From the NCBI RefSeq assembly GCF_001905725.1, contig NZ_LIWB01000022.1:1-64000 (forward strand): DNA of 64,000 bases, given 5' to 3'. Under the pieces are notes generated by a model. It did no database searches, was not told where the DNA came from, and was given only the letters and a program-made list of their open reading frames with translations. Position numbers and translations under genes: made by a program. Origin of the DNA: Streptomyces sp. CB02400. Its GTDB lineage: Bacteria > Actinomycetota > Actinomycetes > Streptomycetales > Streptomycetaceae. Positions 41,257-49,233 of the stretch are shown here, piece by piece (the stretch's first letter is position 1; every line of letters begins with the position of its first letter).

Positions 41257-42144
41257 ATGACCCCACCCCTGGGCCGCACCCTGTGCGCGATGATCACCCC
41301 GTTCACCCCCACCGGCGCACTCGACCTGGACGGCGCCCAGCACCTGGCCGACCACCTGGTCACCCACGGCTGCGACGGCCTGGTCCTCTCGGGAACCACC
41401 GGCGAGTCCCCCACCACCACCGACGCGGAGAAGTCGTCCCTCATCAAGGCGGTACGCCGAGCCGTCGGCACCCGGGCGACGATCGTCGCGGGCGTCGGCA
41501 CCCCCGACACGGCCCACACCGCACGACTGGCCCGCGAGGCGGAGAAGGCCGGCGCGGACGCCCTCCTGGTGGTGGCCCCGTACTACAGCAGACCCCCGCA
41601 GGACGCGATCGAGGCCCACTTCCTCACCGTCGCGGAGTCCACGGAACTCCCCCTCGCCCTGTACGACATCCCGTCCCGCACCGGAGTCCGCATCGAACCG
41701 GACACCCTCCTCCGCCTGGCGGAACACCCCCGCGTCAAGGCGGTCAAGGACTGCTCGTACGACTTCCTGGCCGCCCAGAAGGTCATGTCCCGCACCGACC
41801 TCGCGTACTACGCGGGCTGCGACGAACACAACCTGGCCCTCTACGCGGTGGGCGCCGCCGGCTGCGTCAGCACGGTCGCCAACGTGGCCCCGGCCCACAT
41901 CCGCGCCGTACTGGACGCCTTCGACGCGGGCGACACGACAAGAGCGGCACACCTCCAGCAACAGGCGGCCCCCCTGATCGAGGCGATGATGTCGAACGGC
42001 CTCCCCGGCACGGTCACCGCGAAGGCCCTCCTCACCACCCTGGACCTCCCCGCAGGCCCACTCCGCCCACCGCTGAGGCCCGCCGACCGGGAGACGACCG
42101 ACGGGCTCAGAGCGGCACACGCGCTCCTGACGGAAATCGACTAG
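41257..42144 (+). CDS. dapA: 4-hydroxy-tetrahydrodipicolinate synthase (DapA) homologue
   Basis: 295-aa TIM-barrel synthase condensing pyruvate with aspartate semialdehyde in the lysine/diaminopimelate route. Schiff-base Lys164 (VKAVKDCSYD), Tyr136 (LALYDIPSRTG), Thr48-Thr49 (SGTTGES) and Tyr110 (APYYSRPP) plus Arg141 of DIPSRTG are as in true DapA, unlike the two catabolic family members at 18087 and 23888. ATG 41257 is nearest the family N-terminus, but GTG 41221 is in frame and neither has a clear ribosome-binding site. An AT-richer pocket (41175-41220) upstream should hold the divergent promoters. Confidence 0.85.
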   Translation: MTPPLGRTLCAMITPFTPTGALDLDGAQHLADHLVTHGCDGLVLSGTTGESPTTTDAEKSSLIKAVRRAVGTRATIVAGVGTPDTAHTARLAREAEKAGADALLVVAPYYSRPPQDAIEAHFLTVAESTELPLALYDIPSRTGVRIEPDTLLRLAEHPRVKAVKDCSYDFLAAQKVMSRTDLAYYAGCDEHNLALYAVGAAGCVSTVANVAPAHIRAVLDAFDAGDTTRAAHLQQQAAPLIEAMMSNGLPGTVTAKALLTTLDLPAGPLRPPLRPADRETTDGLRAAHALLTEID

Positions 42145-43364
42145 GAGCGACGCTCGACGAAGACCGGCTCCCACTCCACCGTCTCGAACACCTCGCCCGG
42201 CTCACGCACCCCGCTGAGCGGTACGACCTTCTCGCTGCCGATGGTGACCAGTACCAGCCGCGGCCGGTACTCCTCCGACCCGGGGGCCCGCTCCCAGGCG
42301 ATGAGCCGCCGGTCGTCCACCCAGGCGAGCAGCTGCGCCCCGCGCACCCGGGCGACCTCCTCGCCCGTGTACGGATCACGGATCTCGGACCAGGACGTGT
42401 CCTTGGCCTCGGCCGTCAGACCGAGCGCGGCCAACTTGCCGTCGGGGGACAGCCGCGCGGAGACGTCGGACCGCAGATGCCGTTCGTTCGCGGGCGCGGG
42501 AACCGTGTTCCCGTCGAGGTCGTGGAACTGCTGCAGTCCGTCCTTGCCCCCGACGACCTGCGAGTACACGAGCCGGCCGTCCCGGGAGAACGCGAAGTCC
42601 TGCCGTCCGTTGATGTCTTGGCGGTCCGCGACCGGGCTCCAGTCGCCCCGTCCGTCGGCCACGTCCAGGACGTAGAAGCCGCTCCGGGACGATTCGCCGC
42701 CGAACAGCAGCACCCAGGCCACGTCCCCGGAAGAGCTCTCCGCCCGCCTCAGCAGATCGGGGTGCTCGTCGTAGGTCGTGGCGACGAGCCTGCTCCCGTC
42801 GCGCGAGTAGGCGAGGCCGCCGACTCCGCGGTCGACGGTGATCCACCGGTCGACGTGTCCCGAGGCCAGGTCGAGGATGCCGATCCTCCGGGCGGGCAGC
42901 GTCCGCTCCAGTACGGCCGCGGTACGCGCACCGGGTGCCACGGCGACGAACGACCACCGGTCGTCCTTCCTGTACGTCCCGGTCTCCGGGTCGAGCAGCC
43001 AGTAGGTGCGGGTCAGCACCCCTCGGTCGCCCGACCGGACCACGGGTTCCGCCGTGTAGTAGGCGGCCAGCACGGACCGCCCGGCCGCGATCGCGTCGCG
43101 CGGCGGCGACTGGTCGGGGTGCGCGGAGACACCGCTCCCGTCGAGGACGGACGCGGGACGGACGTCCTCCTTCCCGGTGTCCAGCAGCGGCACGCCGACG
43201 GCGACCGCGACGACGGCCGCCATGGCGGCGGCGCCGGAGACCAGCCCGCGGACCCGGCGCCGCCGCCGTACCGCCAGCACCCGGTCGGCGAACCCCGGTC
43301 CGGGCGCGGTCAGTTCGGCCGCCTGTTCGCGCAACGCGTCACGCACGAGTTCGTCGACGTTCAC
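42141..43364 (-). CDS. Membrane anti-sigma-like protein with extracellular beta-propeller
   Basis: 407-aa protein. A short cytosolic N-terminus (MNVDELVRDALREQAAELTAPGPGFADRVLAVRRRRRVRG) precedes one membrane helix (VSGAAAMAAVVAVAVGVPLL). A large extracellular domain of propeller-like repeats (RIGILDLASG, GGLAYSRDGSRLVATTY, DFAFSRDGRLVYSQVV, ARLSPDGKLAALG) follows. Start GTG overlaps the sigma-factor stop (GTGA). The arrangement is that of a sigma/anti-sigma operon: the N-terminus should hold the sigma factor and the propeller should sense an outside cue. Its 3' end overlaps the convergent dapA end by 4 bp. Confidence 0.8.
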   Translation of the reverse strand: MNVDELVRDALREQAAELTAPGPGFADRVLAVRRRRRVRGLVSGAAAMAAVVAVAVGVPLLDTGKEDVRPASVLDGSGVSAHPDQSPPRDAIAAGRSVLAAYYTAEPVVRSGDRGVLTRTYWLLDPETGTYRKDDRWSFVAVAPGARTAAVLERTLPARRIGILDLASGHVDRWITVDRGVGGLAYSRDGSRLVATTYDEHPDLLRRAESSSGDVAWVLLFGGESSRSGFYVLDVADGRGDWSPVADRQDINGRQDFAFSRDGRLVYSQVVGGKDGLQQFHDLDGNTVPAPANERHLRSDVSARLSPDGKLAALGLTAEAKDTSWSEIRDPYTGEEVARVRGAQLLAWVDDRRLIAWERAPGSEEYRPRLVLVTIGSEKVVPLSGVREPGEVFETVEWEPVFVERRS

Positions 43365-43927
43365 GACCGCACCTCCACGGGCGAGTAGTCACCGGACGGC
43401 TGCCGCCCGGCCTCGGTCTCGGACCGGCCGAGGGAGCGCAGTTCGGGCGCGAGGGCGCGCAGCCGGGCCAGGGAACGGTGGGTGGTGGACCGTACGGTGC
43501 CCACCGAGCAGCCCAGGATGCGGGCCACCTCGGCCTCGGGCAGGTCCTCGAAGTAGCGCAGCACCAGAACAGTGCGCTGGCGGGCGGTCAGCCGGGCCAG
43601 AGCACCCCGCATCAGCAGGCGCAGCTCCGCGTCGGCCGAGGCGGCGTCCCCGTCCGCACCGGGTTCCGGCGGTTCGGCCACGCTGAGTTCACGTCCGCGC
43701 CGTTTCAGCCGCCAGCGGCTGATCTGCTGCCGGTAGAGGATCTGCCGTACGTACGCCTCGGGTTCGTCGATGCGGTGCCAGCGGCCCACCGCCTTGATCA
43801 GCGCGTTCTGCAGCAGGTCCTCGCCCGCGTGCCGGTCGCCGCCGCTCAGCAGGACGGCGGTCTTCAGCAGCGCGGGCGACCGGTTCGCCACGAACTCCCG
43901 GAAACTCTCCTGCGCCTCGGCATCCAT
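43361..43927 (-). CDS. SigE-type ECF RNA polymerase sigma factor
   Basis: 188-aa ECF (SigE-family/SigK-like) sigma factor. Region 2 is FVANRSPALLKTAVLLSGGDRHAGEDLLQNALIKAVGRWHRID, with VRQILYRQQISRWR; region 4 is RLTARQRTVLVLRYFEDLPEAEVARILGCSVGTVRSTTHRSLARLR. ATG 43927 is preferred because AGAAGG lies 5 nt before it; GTG 43933 is the alternative. Coupled to the membrane anti-sigma gene by GTGA. Confidence 0.9.
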   Translation of the reverse strand: MDAEAQESFREFVANRSPALLKTAVLLSGGDRHAGEDLLQNALIKAVGRWHRIDEPEAYVRQILYRQQISRWRLKRRGRELSVAEPPEPGADGDAASADAELRLLMRGALARLTARQRTVLVLRYFEDLPEAEVARILGCSVGTVRSTTHRSLARLRALAPELRSLGRSETEAGRQPSGDYSPVEVRS

Positions 43928-44030
43928 CGTCACCTTCTCTTCACCCGGGAGCGGGCCCTGTGTCCGCTCCCCGCGCCCCTATGGACGCGCGCGGGCGGCT
44001 CCCGCTATGCCACCGCTCGGCGACTTCACG

Positions 44031-44082
44031 AAAAAAGCGGGCCGGACCGCGTCGCGTTTCCACGCGCTGCGGTCCGGCCCGC
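44031..44082 (-). terminator. Intrinsic terminator with U-run
   Basis: A 14-bp perfect stem (44037-44050 with 44069-44082) is followed on the minus strand by six T residues, a complete factor-independent terminator for the small secreted-peptide gene at 44095. Confidence 0.9.
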
Positions 44083-44094
44083 CGAAGCGGTCCC

Positions 44095-44334
44095 TCAGTC
44101 CCAGGTGTACCCGTCCCCGAACAGCAGGGTGTGTTCCAGTACGTCCTCGGCGGGGTCGTCGATCTGGCCGACGTTGGCGTTGATCAGCCCGACGCGGTGA
44201 CCGTTGTGGGAGGCCGTGTTGGTCTCGTCCGCGTATGCGGAACCGGCCAGTGTGCCGCACAGCATCAGCACGGACACCACTCCCATCACTCCGACCGCAC
44301 AGCGGAGCACGCCCCACACCCACTCGTTCGTCAT
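44095..44334 (-). CDS. Small secreted peptide of unknown function
   Basis: 79-aa precursor. N-terminal signal peptide: basic/aromatic start MTNEWVWGVLRC, hydrophobic AVGVMGVVSVLMLCGTLAG, cleavage near SAYA. The predicted mature peptide is only about 43 residues (ADETNTASHNGHRVGLINANVGQIDD...GDGYTWD), acidic, with no Cys after the signal. ATG 44334 is favoured; the frame is open to 44412. It has its own strong terminator and lies just upstream of the sigma/anti-sigma operon on the same strand. I do not recognise the family. Confidence 0.65.
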   Translation of the reverse strand: MTNEWVWGVLRCAVGVMGVVSVLMLCGTLAGSAYADETNTASHNGHRVGLINANVGQIDDPAEDVLEHTLLFGDGYTWD

Positions 44335-44437
44335 CGCCCGTTCGTCCCCATTTCTGTATGTCAGTCGTCCCGGCTTCTGATCGGACTCTGTGTCCACCCG
44401 TTCATCTGCCAAAACGACCCCGAGGTCACGGGGAGTA

Positions 44438-44459
44438 ACCCGTACGAGAGCGTACGGGT
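44438..44459 (-). terminator. Terminator hairpin after dapD
   Basis: ACCCGTACG / CGTACGGGT, 9-bp perfect stem with loop AGAG, 13 bp beyond the dapD stop on the minus strand. Confidence 0.65.
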
Positions 44460-44471
44460 GTGACGGCGGGC

Positions 44472-45461
44472 TCAGTTGTGGCTGTGCAGGACCTCGTTCA
44501 GGCCGCCCCAGACCGCGTTGTTCGGGCGGGCCTCGACCGTGCCGGTGACGGAGTTGCGGCGGTAGAGGATGTTGGAGGCGCCGGACAGCTCACGGGCCTT
44601 GACGACCTCACCGTCGGGCATGGTGACGCGGGTACCCGCGGTGACGTACAGGCCGGCCTCGACCACGCACTCGTCACCGAGGGCGATGCCGACGCCCGCC
44701 TCGGCGCCGACCAGGCAGCGCTCGCCGATGACGATGCGCACGTTGCCGCCGCCGGAGAGGGTGCCCATGGTGGAGGCGCCGCCGCCGATGTCGGAGCCGT
44801 CGCCGACGACGACACCGGCCGAGATACGGCCCTCGACCATCGACGTGCCGAGCGTGCCGGCGTTGAAGTTGACGAAGCCCTCGTGCATGACGGTGGTGCC
44901 CTCGGCGAGGTGCGCGCCGAGCCGTACGCGGTCGGCGTCGGCGATGCGGACGCCCTTGGGGGCGACGTAGTCCGTCATGCGGGGGAACTTGTCGACGGAG
45001 GTGACGGCCAGGTGCAGGCCCTCGGCGCGGGCGTTGAGCCGCACCTTCTCCAGGTCGTCCACGGCGACCGGGCCGAGGGAGGTCCAGGCGACGTTGGCGA
45101 GGTGGGCGAAGACGCCGTCCAGGTTCTGGCCGTGCGGCCGGACCAGACGGTGGGAGAGCAGGTGGAGGCGCAGGTAGACGTCGTGGGCGTCGACGGGCTT
45201 CTCCGCGAGCGAGGAGATGACCGTGCGGACCGCGACCACCTCGACGCCCCGGCGGGCGTCCGGACCGACCGCCGCGGTGGCGCCGCCGCCCAGGAGTTCC
45301 GCGGCCTGCTCGGCGGAGAGCCGCTCGGTGCCGGACGGGCCGGGCTCGTCGGCCAGTACGGGGGCGGGGAACCAGGTGTCGAGAACGGTGCCGTCGGCGG
45401 CGACGGTGGCGAGGCCGGCGGCCACCGCGCCGGAGGTGCTGTGAGCAGTCGTGTCGGTCAT
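44472..45461 (-). CDS. dapD: 2,3,4,5-tetrahydropyridine-2,6-dicarboxylate N-succinyltransferase
   Basis: 329-aa DapD, the succinylase step of diaminopimelate/lysine synthesis. The C-terminal left-handed beta-helix is visible as hexapeptide repeats: GVRIADADRVRLGAHLAEGTTV, GRISAGVVVGDGSDIGGGAS, RIVIGERCLVGAEAGVGIALGDECVVEAGLYV. The N-terminal domain is the actinobacterial long form. It is 2.3 kb from a dapA homologue transcribed the other way, but not in an operon with it. Confidence 0.92.
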   Translation of the reverse strand: MTDTTAHSTSGAVAAGLATVAADGTVLDTWFPAPVLADEPGPSGTERLSAEQAAELLGGGATAAVGPDARRGVEVVAVRTVISSLAEKPVDAHDVYLRLHLLSHRLVRPHGQNLDGVFAHLANVAWTSLGPVAVDDLEKVRLNARAEGLHLAVTSVDKFPRMTDYVAPKGVRIADADRVRLGAHLAEGTTVMHEGFVNFNAGTLGTSMVEGRISAGVVVGDGSDIGGGASTMGTLSGGGNVRIVIGERCLVGAEAGVGIALGDECVVEAGLYVTAGTRVTMPDGEVVKARELSGASNILYRRNSVTGTVEARPNNAVWGGLNEVLHSHN

Positions 45462-45574
45462 GAGGGCAACCTAACCAACCGGCGCCCACGGACGCGAACC
45501 GGTACGGACCACGTCTCAGCGTGCGGTCCGCGCGAACGGCGGCCCCGCCGGAGGGCGGCCCCTCCGGTGTGGCA

Positions 45575-45680
45575 CACACGGCCACGAGACAGCCCCGCCC
45601 CAGGCGACACACCGCCACGAAACAGCCCTGCCCGAGGGGCGACACACACCGCCGCCGAACAGTCCGCCCGAGGCCGCACA
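45575..45680. repeat. Degenerate 34-bp tandem repeat, three copies
   Basis: Units at 45575-45607, 45608-45642 and 45643-45676 share CACAC-GCCACGA-ACAG-CC-GCCC-AGG--CGA, followed by a partial fourth copy. Located in the 223-bp gap between dapD and the SMR gene; no open reading frame of note. Confidence 0.7.
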
Positions 45681-45684
45681 CCGA

Positions 45685-46005
45685 TCAGTGCGCCCCGCCC
45701 AGATTGAGCACCACCACCCCGGCGATGATCAGCGCGATGCCACCGGCCTTGGCCGCGGTGAGCCCCTCGCCCATGAACATCGTGCCGATCACCGCGATGG
45801 CGGCCGTCCCGACCCCGGACCAGATGGCGTACGCCGTTCCGACCGACAGGGTCTTCAGGGTCTGTGCGAGCAGGGCGAACGCCACCAGGTACCCGGCGAC
45901 GGTGATGACCGAGGGCCAGAGCCGGGTGAATCCCTCGCTGTACTTCATGGCGGTCGTCCCGACCACTTCCGCTGCGATGGCTCCGACGAGCAGTGCGTAC
46001 CCCAT
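45685..46005 (-). CDS. Small multidrug resistance (SMR/EmrE) transporter
   Basis: 106-aa four-helix membrane protein of the QacC/EmrE type. The essential Glu is in the first helix (VGAIAAEVVGTTAMKYSEGF), and the conserved YAIWSGVGTAAIAVIG and LNLGGAH C-terminus are present. ATG 46005 gives the normal SMR length; the open frame to 46068 is an upstream extension into the suf terminator. Only one SMR gene is seen, so it probably works as an antiparallel homodimer exporting cationic compounds or guanidinium. Confidence 0.9.
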   Translation of the reverse strand: MGYALLVGAIAAEVVGTTAMKYSEGFTRLWPSVITVAGYLVAFALLAQTLKTLSVGTAYAIWSGVGTAAIAVIGTMFMGEGLTAAKAGGIALIIAGVVVLNLGGAH

Positions 46006-46036
46006 GACGGCGATCGTAGCCAGGGACAACCACATG

Positions 46037-46071
46037 CACGTGGCCCCCGGCACAGTGCCGGGGGCCACGTG
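46037..46071 (-). terminator. Terminator of the suf operon
   Basis: A perfect 16-bp stem (46037-46052 with 46056-46071) with a 3-base loop lies 15 bp beyond the sufT stop on the minus strand. Confidence 0.85.
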
Positions 46072-46085
46072 ACCGAACCGCTCGC

Positions 46086-46418
46086 TCAGACGTTGAAGCC
46101 CAGCGCCCGGAGCTGCTCACGGCCGTCGTCCGTGATCTTGTCGGGGCCCCACGGCGGCATCCAGACCCAGTTGATGCGCAGTTCGCTGACCAGGCCGTCC
46201 GTGGCGGACTTGGCCTGGTCCTCGATGACGTCCGTCAGCGGGCAGGCCGCGGAGGTCAGGGTCATGTCGACGGTCGCCACATTGGAGTCGTCGACGTGGA
46301 TGCCGTAGATGAGGCCGAGGTTGACGACGTCGATGCCCAGTTCGGGGTCGACGACGTCCATCAGGGCCTCGCGGAGCTCCTCCTCCGAGGCCGGCTTCAT
46401 CTCCAGGGTCTCGCTCAT
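46086..46418 (-). CDS. sufT: DUF59/MIP18-family Fe-S assembly protein
   Basis: 110-aa MIP18/PaaD-like protein with the DPELGIDVVNLGLIYGI signature and TSAACPLTDVIEDQ, whose Cys is the conserved one in this family. It assists Fe-S cluster maturation. ATG 46418 overlaps the sufU stop (ATGA). Last gene of the suf operon. Confidence 0.88.
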   Translation of the reverse strand: MSETLEMKPASEEELREALMDVVDPELGIDVVNLGLIYGIHVDDSNVATVDMTLTSAACPLTDVIEDQAKSATDGLVSELRINWVWMPPWGPDKITDDGREQLRALGFNV

Positions 46419-46879
46419 GCCGTTGTCCTTTCGGCGTCGGCGCCCAGCGCCTGGGCCGTCGCGTCCTTCCACGCCATCCAGCTGAGGAGGGCGCACTTCA
46501 CCCGGGCCGGGTACTTGGACACCCCGGCGAACGCGACCGCGTCCTCCAGGATCTCCTCCATCGCGTCGTCGGGCTCGATCTTCCCCTTGGACTGCATCAG
46601 CTCCAGGAAGGTCCCCTGGATCCGCTGCGCCTCGGCGAGGTCCTTGCCGACCAGCAGGTCGTTCAGCACGGAGGCGGATGCCTGGCTGATGGAACAGCCC
46701 TGCCCCTCGTAGCTGACGTCGCTGATCTTCGTGCCGTCGTACTTCACGCGGAGCGTGATCTCGTCACCGCACGTCGGGTTGACGTGGTGCACCTCGGCGT
46801 CGCCGTCCCTCAGACCACGCCCGTGCGGGTTCTTGTAGTGGTCCAGGATGACGTCCTGGTACATGGAGTCCAGCTTCAC
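46415..46879 (-). CDS. sufU: SufU Zn-dependent sulfur-transfer protein
   Basis: 154-aa SufU/IscU-like protein. Three conserved Cys are present: NPTCGDE, GQGCSIS and RVKCALL, with the nearby Asp as fourth Zn ligand; the insertion typical of SufU over IscU is present. It accepts persulfide sulfur from SufS. Starts at GTG 46879, 11 bp after sufS. Confidence 0.93.
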   Translation of the reverse strand: MKLDSMYQDVILDHYKNPHGRGLRDGDAEVHHVNPTCGDEITLRVKYDGTKISDVSYEGQGCSISQASASVLNDLLVGKDLAEAQRIQGTFLELMQSKGKIEPDDAMEEILEDAVAFAGVSKYPARVKCALLSWMAWKDATAQALGADAERTTA

Positions 46880-46890
46880 GCCTCAGCTCC

Positions 46891-48147
46891 TCATCCGAAG
46901 AAGTTCCGTACGTGCTCCAGGCCGTCGACCAGTGCGTCGATCTCGGCCGGCGTGGAGTACAGATAGAACGACGCCCGCGTGGTCGCAGGAATTCCGTACC
47001 GCAGGCAGACAGGGCGGGCGCAGTGGTGACCCACGCGTACCGCGATGCCCTGTTCGTCGAGGACCTGACCCACGTCGTGCGGGTGGATGTCGCCGAGCGT
47101 GAACGAGATCGCCGCGCCCCGGTCCTCGGCCGTCGTGGGGCCGATGATGCGCAGGTCCGGGACCTCGGCCAGGCGCTTGACCGCGTACTCGGTGATGGCG
47201 TGCTCATGGGCGAGGATCTTGTCCATGCCGATGGCCGACAGGTAGTCGATCGCCGCGCCGAGACCGACCGCCTGGGCGATCGGCGGGGTGCCCGCCTCGA
47301 ACTTGTGCGGGGCCGGCGCGTAGGTCGACGAGCTCATCGAGACGGTCTCGATCATCTCGCCGCCGCCGAGGAACGGAGGCAGGTCCTCCAGCAGTTCCTG
47401 GCGGCCCCAGAGCACGCCTATGCCGGTCGGGCCGCACATCTTGTGGCCGGTGAAGGCCACGAAGTCGGCCTGGAGGGCCTGGACGTCCAGCGGCATGTGC
47501 GGCGCGGCCTGGGAGGCGTCGATGCAGACGAGCGCGCCGACCTCCTGGGCGCGGCGCACGATCGCCTCGACCGGGTTGACCGTGCCCAGGATGTTGGAGA
47601 CCAGCACGAAGGAGACGATCTTCGTCTTCTCGGTGATGACCTCGTCGATGTTGGAGAGGTCGAGCCGGCCGTCGTCGGTCAGCCCGAACCACTTCAGCTT
47701 CGCGCCGGTGCGCTGCGCGAGGAGCTGCCACGGCACGATGTTGGAGTGGTGCTCCATCTCCGTGATGACGATCTCGGTCTCGTGGTCGACCCGGTAGGGC
47801 TCGTCGGCCCAGCCGAGCATGTTGGCCACGAGGTTGAGCGACTCGGAGGCGTTCTTGGTGAAGATCACCTCGTCGCGCGAGGGCGCGTTGACGAACTCCG
47901 CGACCTTGTCGCGCGCACCCTCGTACAGCGCCGTGGCCTCCTCGGCGAGCACATGCACACCGCGGTGGACGTTGGCGTTGTAGCGCTCGTAGTACTCGCT
48001 CAGGGCGTCCAGCACCTGGCGCGGCTTCTGCGAGGTCGCCGCGTTGTCCAGGTACACGAGCTTCCGTCCGTCGTGGACCTGTCGGTCCAGGACGGGGAAG
48101 TCCTTGCGGATCGCCTCGGTGTCGAGGAGGCCCGGCAGCTGTGTCAC
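46891..48147 (-). CDS. sufS: Cysteine desulfurase SufS
   Basis: 418-aa PLP enzyme releasing sulfur from cysteine. The PLP Lys is in FTGHKMCGPTG and the catalytic Cys in RVGHHCARP, the group II pattern. Start GTG overlaps the sufC stop (GTGA). Supplies sulfur to SufU and then the SufBCD scaffold. Confidence 0.95.
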   Translation of the reverse strand: MTQLPGLLDTEAIRKDFPVLDRQVHDGRKLVYLDNAATSQKPRQVLDALSEYYERYNANVHRGVHVLAEEATALYEGARDKVAEFVNAPSRDEVIFTKNASESLNLVANMLGWADEPYRVDHETEIVITEMEHHSNIVPWQLLAQRTGAKLKWFGLTDDGRLDLSNIDEVITEKTKIVSFVLVSNILGTVNPVEAIVRRAQEVGALVCIDASQAAPHMPLDVQALQADFVAFTGHKMCGPTGIGVLWGRQELLEDLPPFLGGGEMIETVSMSSSTYAPAPHKFEAGTPPIAQAVGLGAAIDYLSAIGMDKILAHEHAITEYAVKRLAEVPDLRIIGPTTAEDRGAAISFTLGDIHPHDVGQVLDEQGIAVRVGHHCARPVCLRYGIPATTRASFYLYSTPAEIDALVDGLEHVRNFFG

Positions 48148-48908
48148 TCGGATGCGCCACCCTTCGTGTATGCCTCGTAGCCCTCGTTCTCCAGCTTGTC
48201 GGCGAGCTCGGCACCGCCGGACTCGACGATCTTGCCGGCCGAGAAGACGTGGACGTGGTCGGGCTTGATGTAGCGCAGGATGCGCGTGTAGTGCGTGATC
48301 AGCAGCGTGCCGACCTCGCCGGACTCGCGGACGCGGTTGACGCCCTCGGAGACGACGCGCAGGGCGTCGACGTCGAGGCCGGAGTCGGTCTCGTCGAGGA
48401 TCGCGACCTTCGGCTTGAGCAGTTCGAGCTGGAGGATCTCGTGGCGCTTCTTCTCACCGCCGGAGAAGCCCTCGTTGACGTTGCGCTCGGCGAAGGCGGG
48501 GTCCATGTTGAGGCGCTCCATGGCCTCCTTGACCTCCTTCACCCAGGTGCGCAGCTTGGGGGCCTCGCCGCGGACGGCGGTGGCGGAGGTGCGCAGGAAG
48601 TTGCTCACCGACACACCGGGGACCTCGACCGGGTACTGCATGGCGAGGAAGAGGCCGGCGCGGGCGCGCTCGTCGACGGACATCTCCAGGACGTCCTCGC
48701 CGTCGAGGGTGACGGTGCCGCCGGTGATCGTGTACTTGGGGTGACCCGCGAGGGAGTAGGCGAGGGTCGACTTGCCGGAGCCGTTGGGGCCCATGATGGC
48801 GTGCGTCTCGCCCTGCTTCACGGTGAGGTCGACGCCCTTGAGGATCTCCTTCGTGGCGTTGTCGGCCTCGACGGTGACGTGCAGGTCTCGGATTTCAAGC
48901 GTTGCCAT
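48144..48908 (-). CDS. sufC: Fe-S assembly ATPase SufC
   Basis: 254-aa ABC-type ATPase: Walker A GPNGSGKST, signature FSGGEKKR, Walker B VAILDETDSGLD. Powers the SufBC2D scaffold. Seven bases separate it from the Rieske gene. Confidence 0.95.
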   Translation of the reverse strand: MATLEIRDLHVTVEADNATKEILKGVDLTVKQGETHAIMGPNGSGKSTLAYSLAGHPKYTITGGTVTLDGEDVLEMSVDERARAGLFLAMQYPVEVPGVSVSNFLRTSATAVRGEAPKLRTWVKEVKEAMERLNMDPAFAERNVNEGFSGGEKKRHEILQLELLKPKVAILDETDSGLDVDALRVVSEGVNRVRESGEVGTLLITHYTRILRYIKPDHVHVFSAGKIVESGGAELADKLENEGYEAYTKGGASE

Positions 48909-48915
48909 GGGTGCC

Positions 48916-49233
48916 TCAGGACTCCTGGGTGAGGGAGACGAGCACGTCGTCCCCTTCGATCTTTACGGGGTATACGGGGACGGGGCGCGTCGCCGGGAGG
49001 GCGTCGGGCTTGCCGGAACGGAGGTCGAAACGCGAGCCGTGCAGCCAGCACTCGATGTGGCAGTCGTCCACCTCGCCCTCCGCGAGGGAGACGTTCGCGT
49101 GCGAGCAGATGTCGTGGATGGCGAACACCTCCCCCTCGGTCCGCACGATGGAGACCGGCGTGCCGTCGAGTTCCACCCGCTTCGGGGTGTCCTCCTCCAG
49201 CTCGCTCAGCCCGCAGGCGCGTCGGTACGTCAT
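48916..49233 (-). CDS. Rieske-type ferredoxin of the suf operon
   Basis: 105-aa Rieske [2Fe-2S] protein with ligands in CSH and CWLH separated by the usual spacing, and SRFDLRSGKPDALPATRPVPVYPV. The ATG overlaps the sufD stop. A Rieske protein between sufD and sufC is characteristic of actinobacterial suf operons; it may deliver electrons for cluster assembly. Confidence 0.92.
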   Translation of the reverse strand: MTYRRACGLSELEEDTPKRVELDGTPVSIVRTEGEVFAIHDICSHANVSLAEGEVDDCHIECWLHGSRFDLRSGKPDALPATRPVPVYPVKIEGDDVLVSLTQES

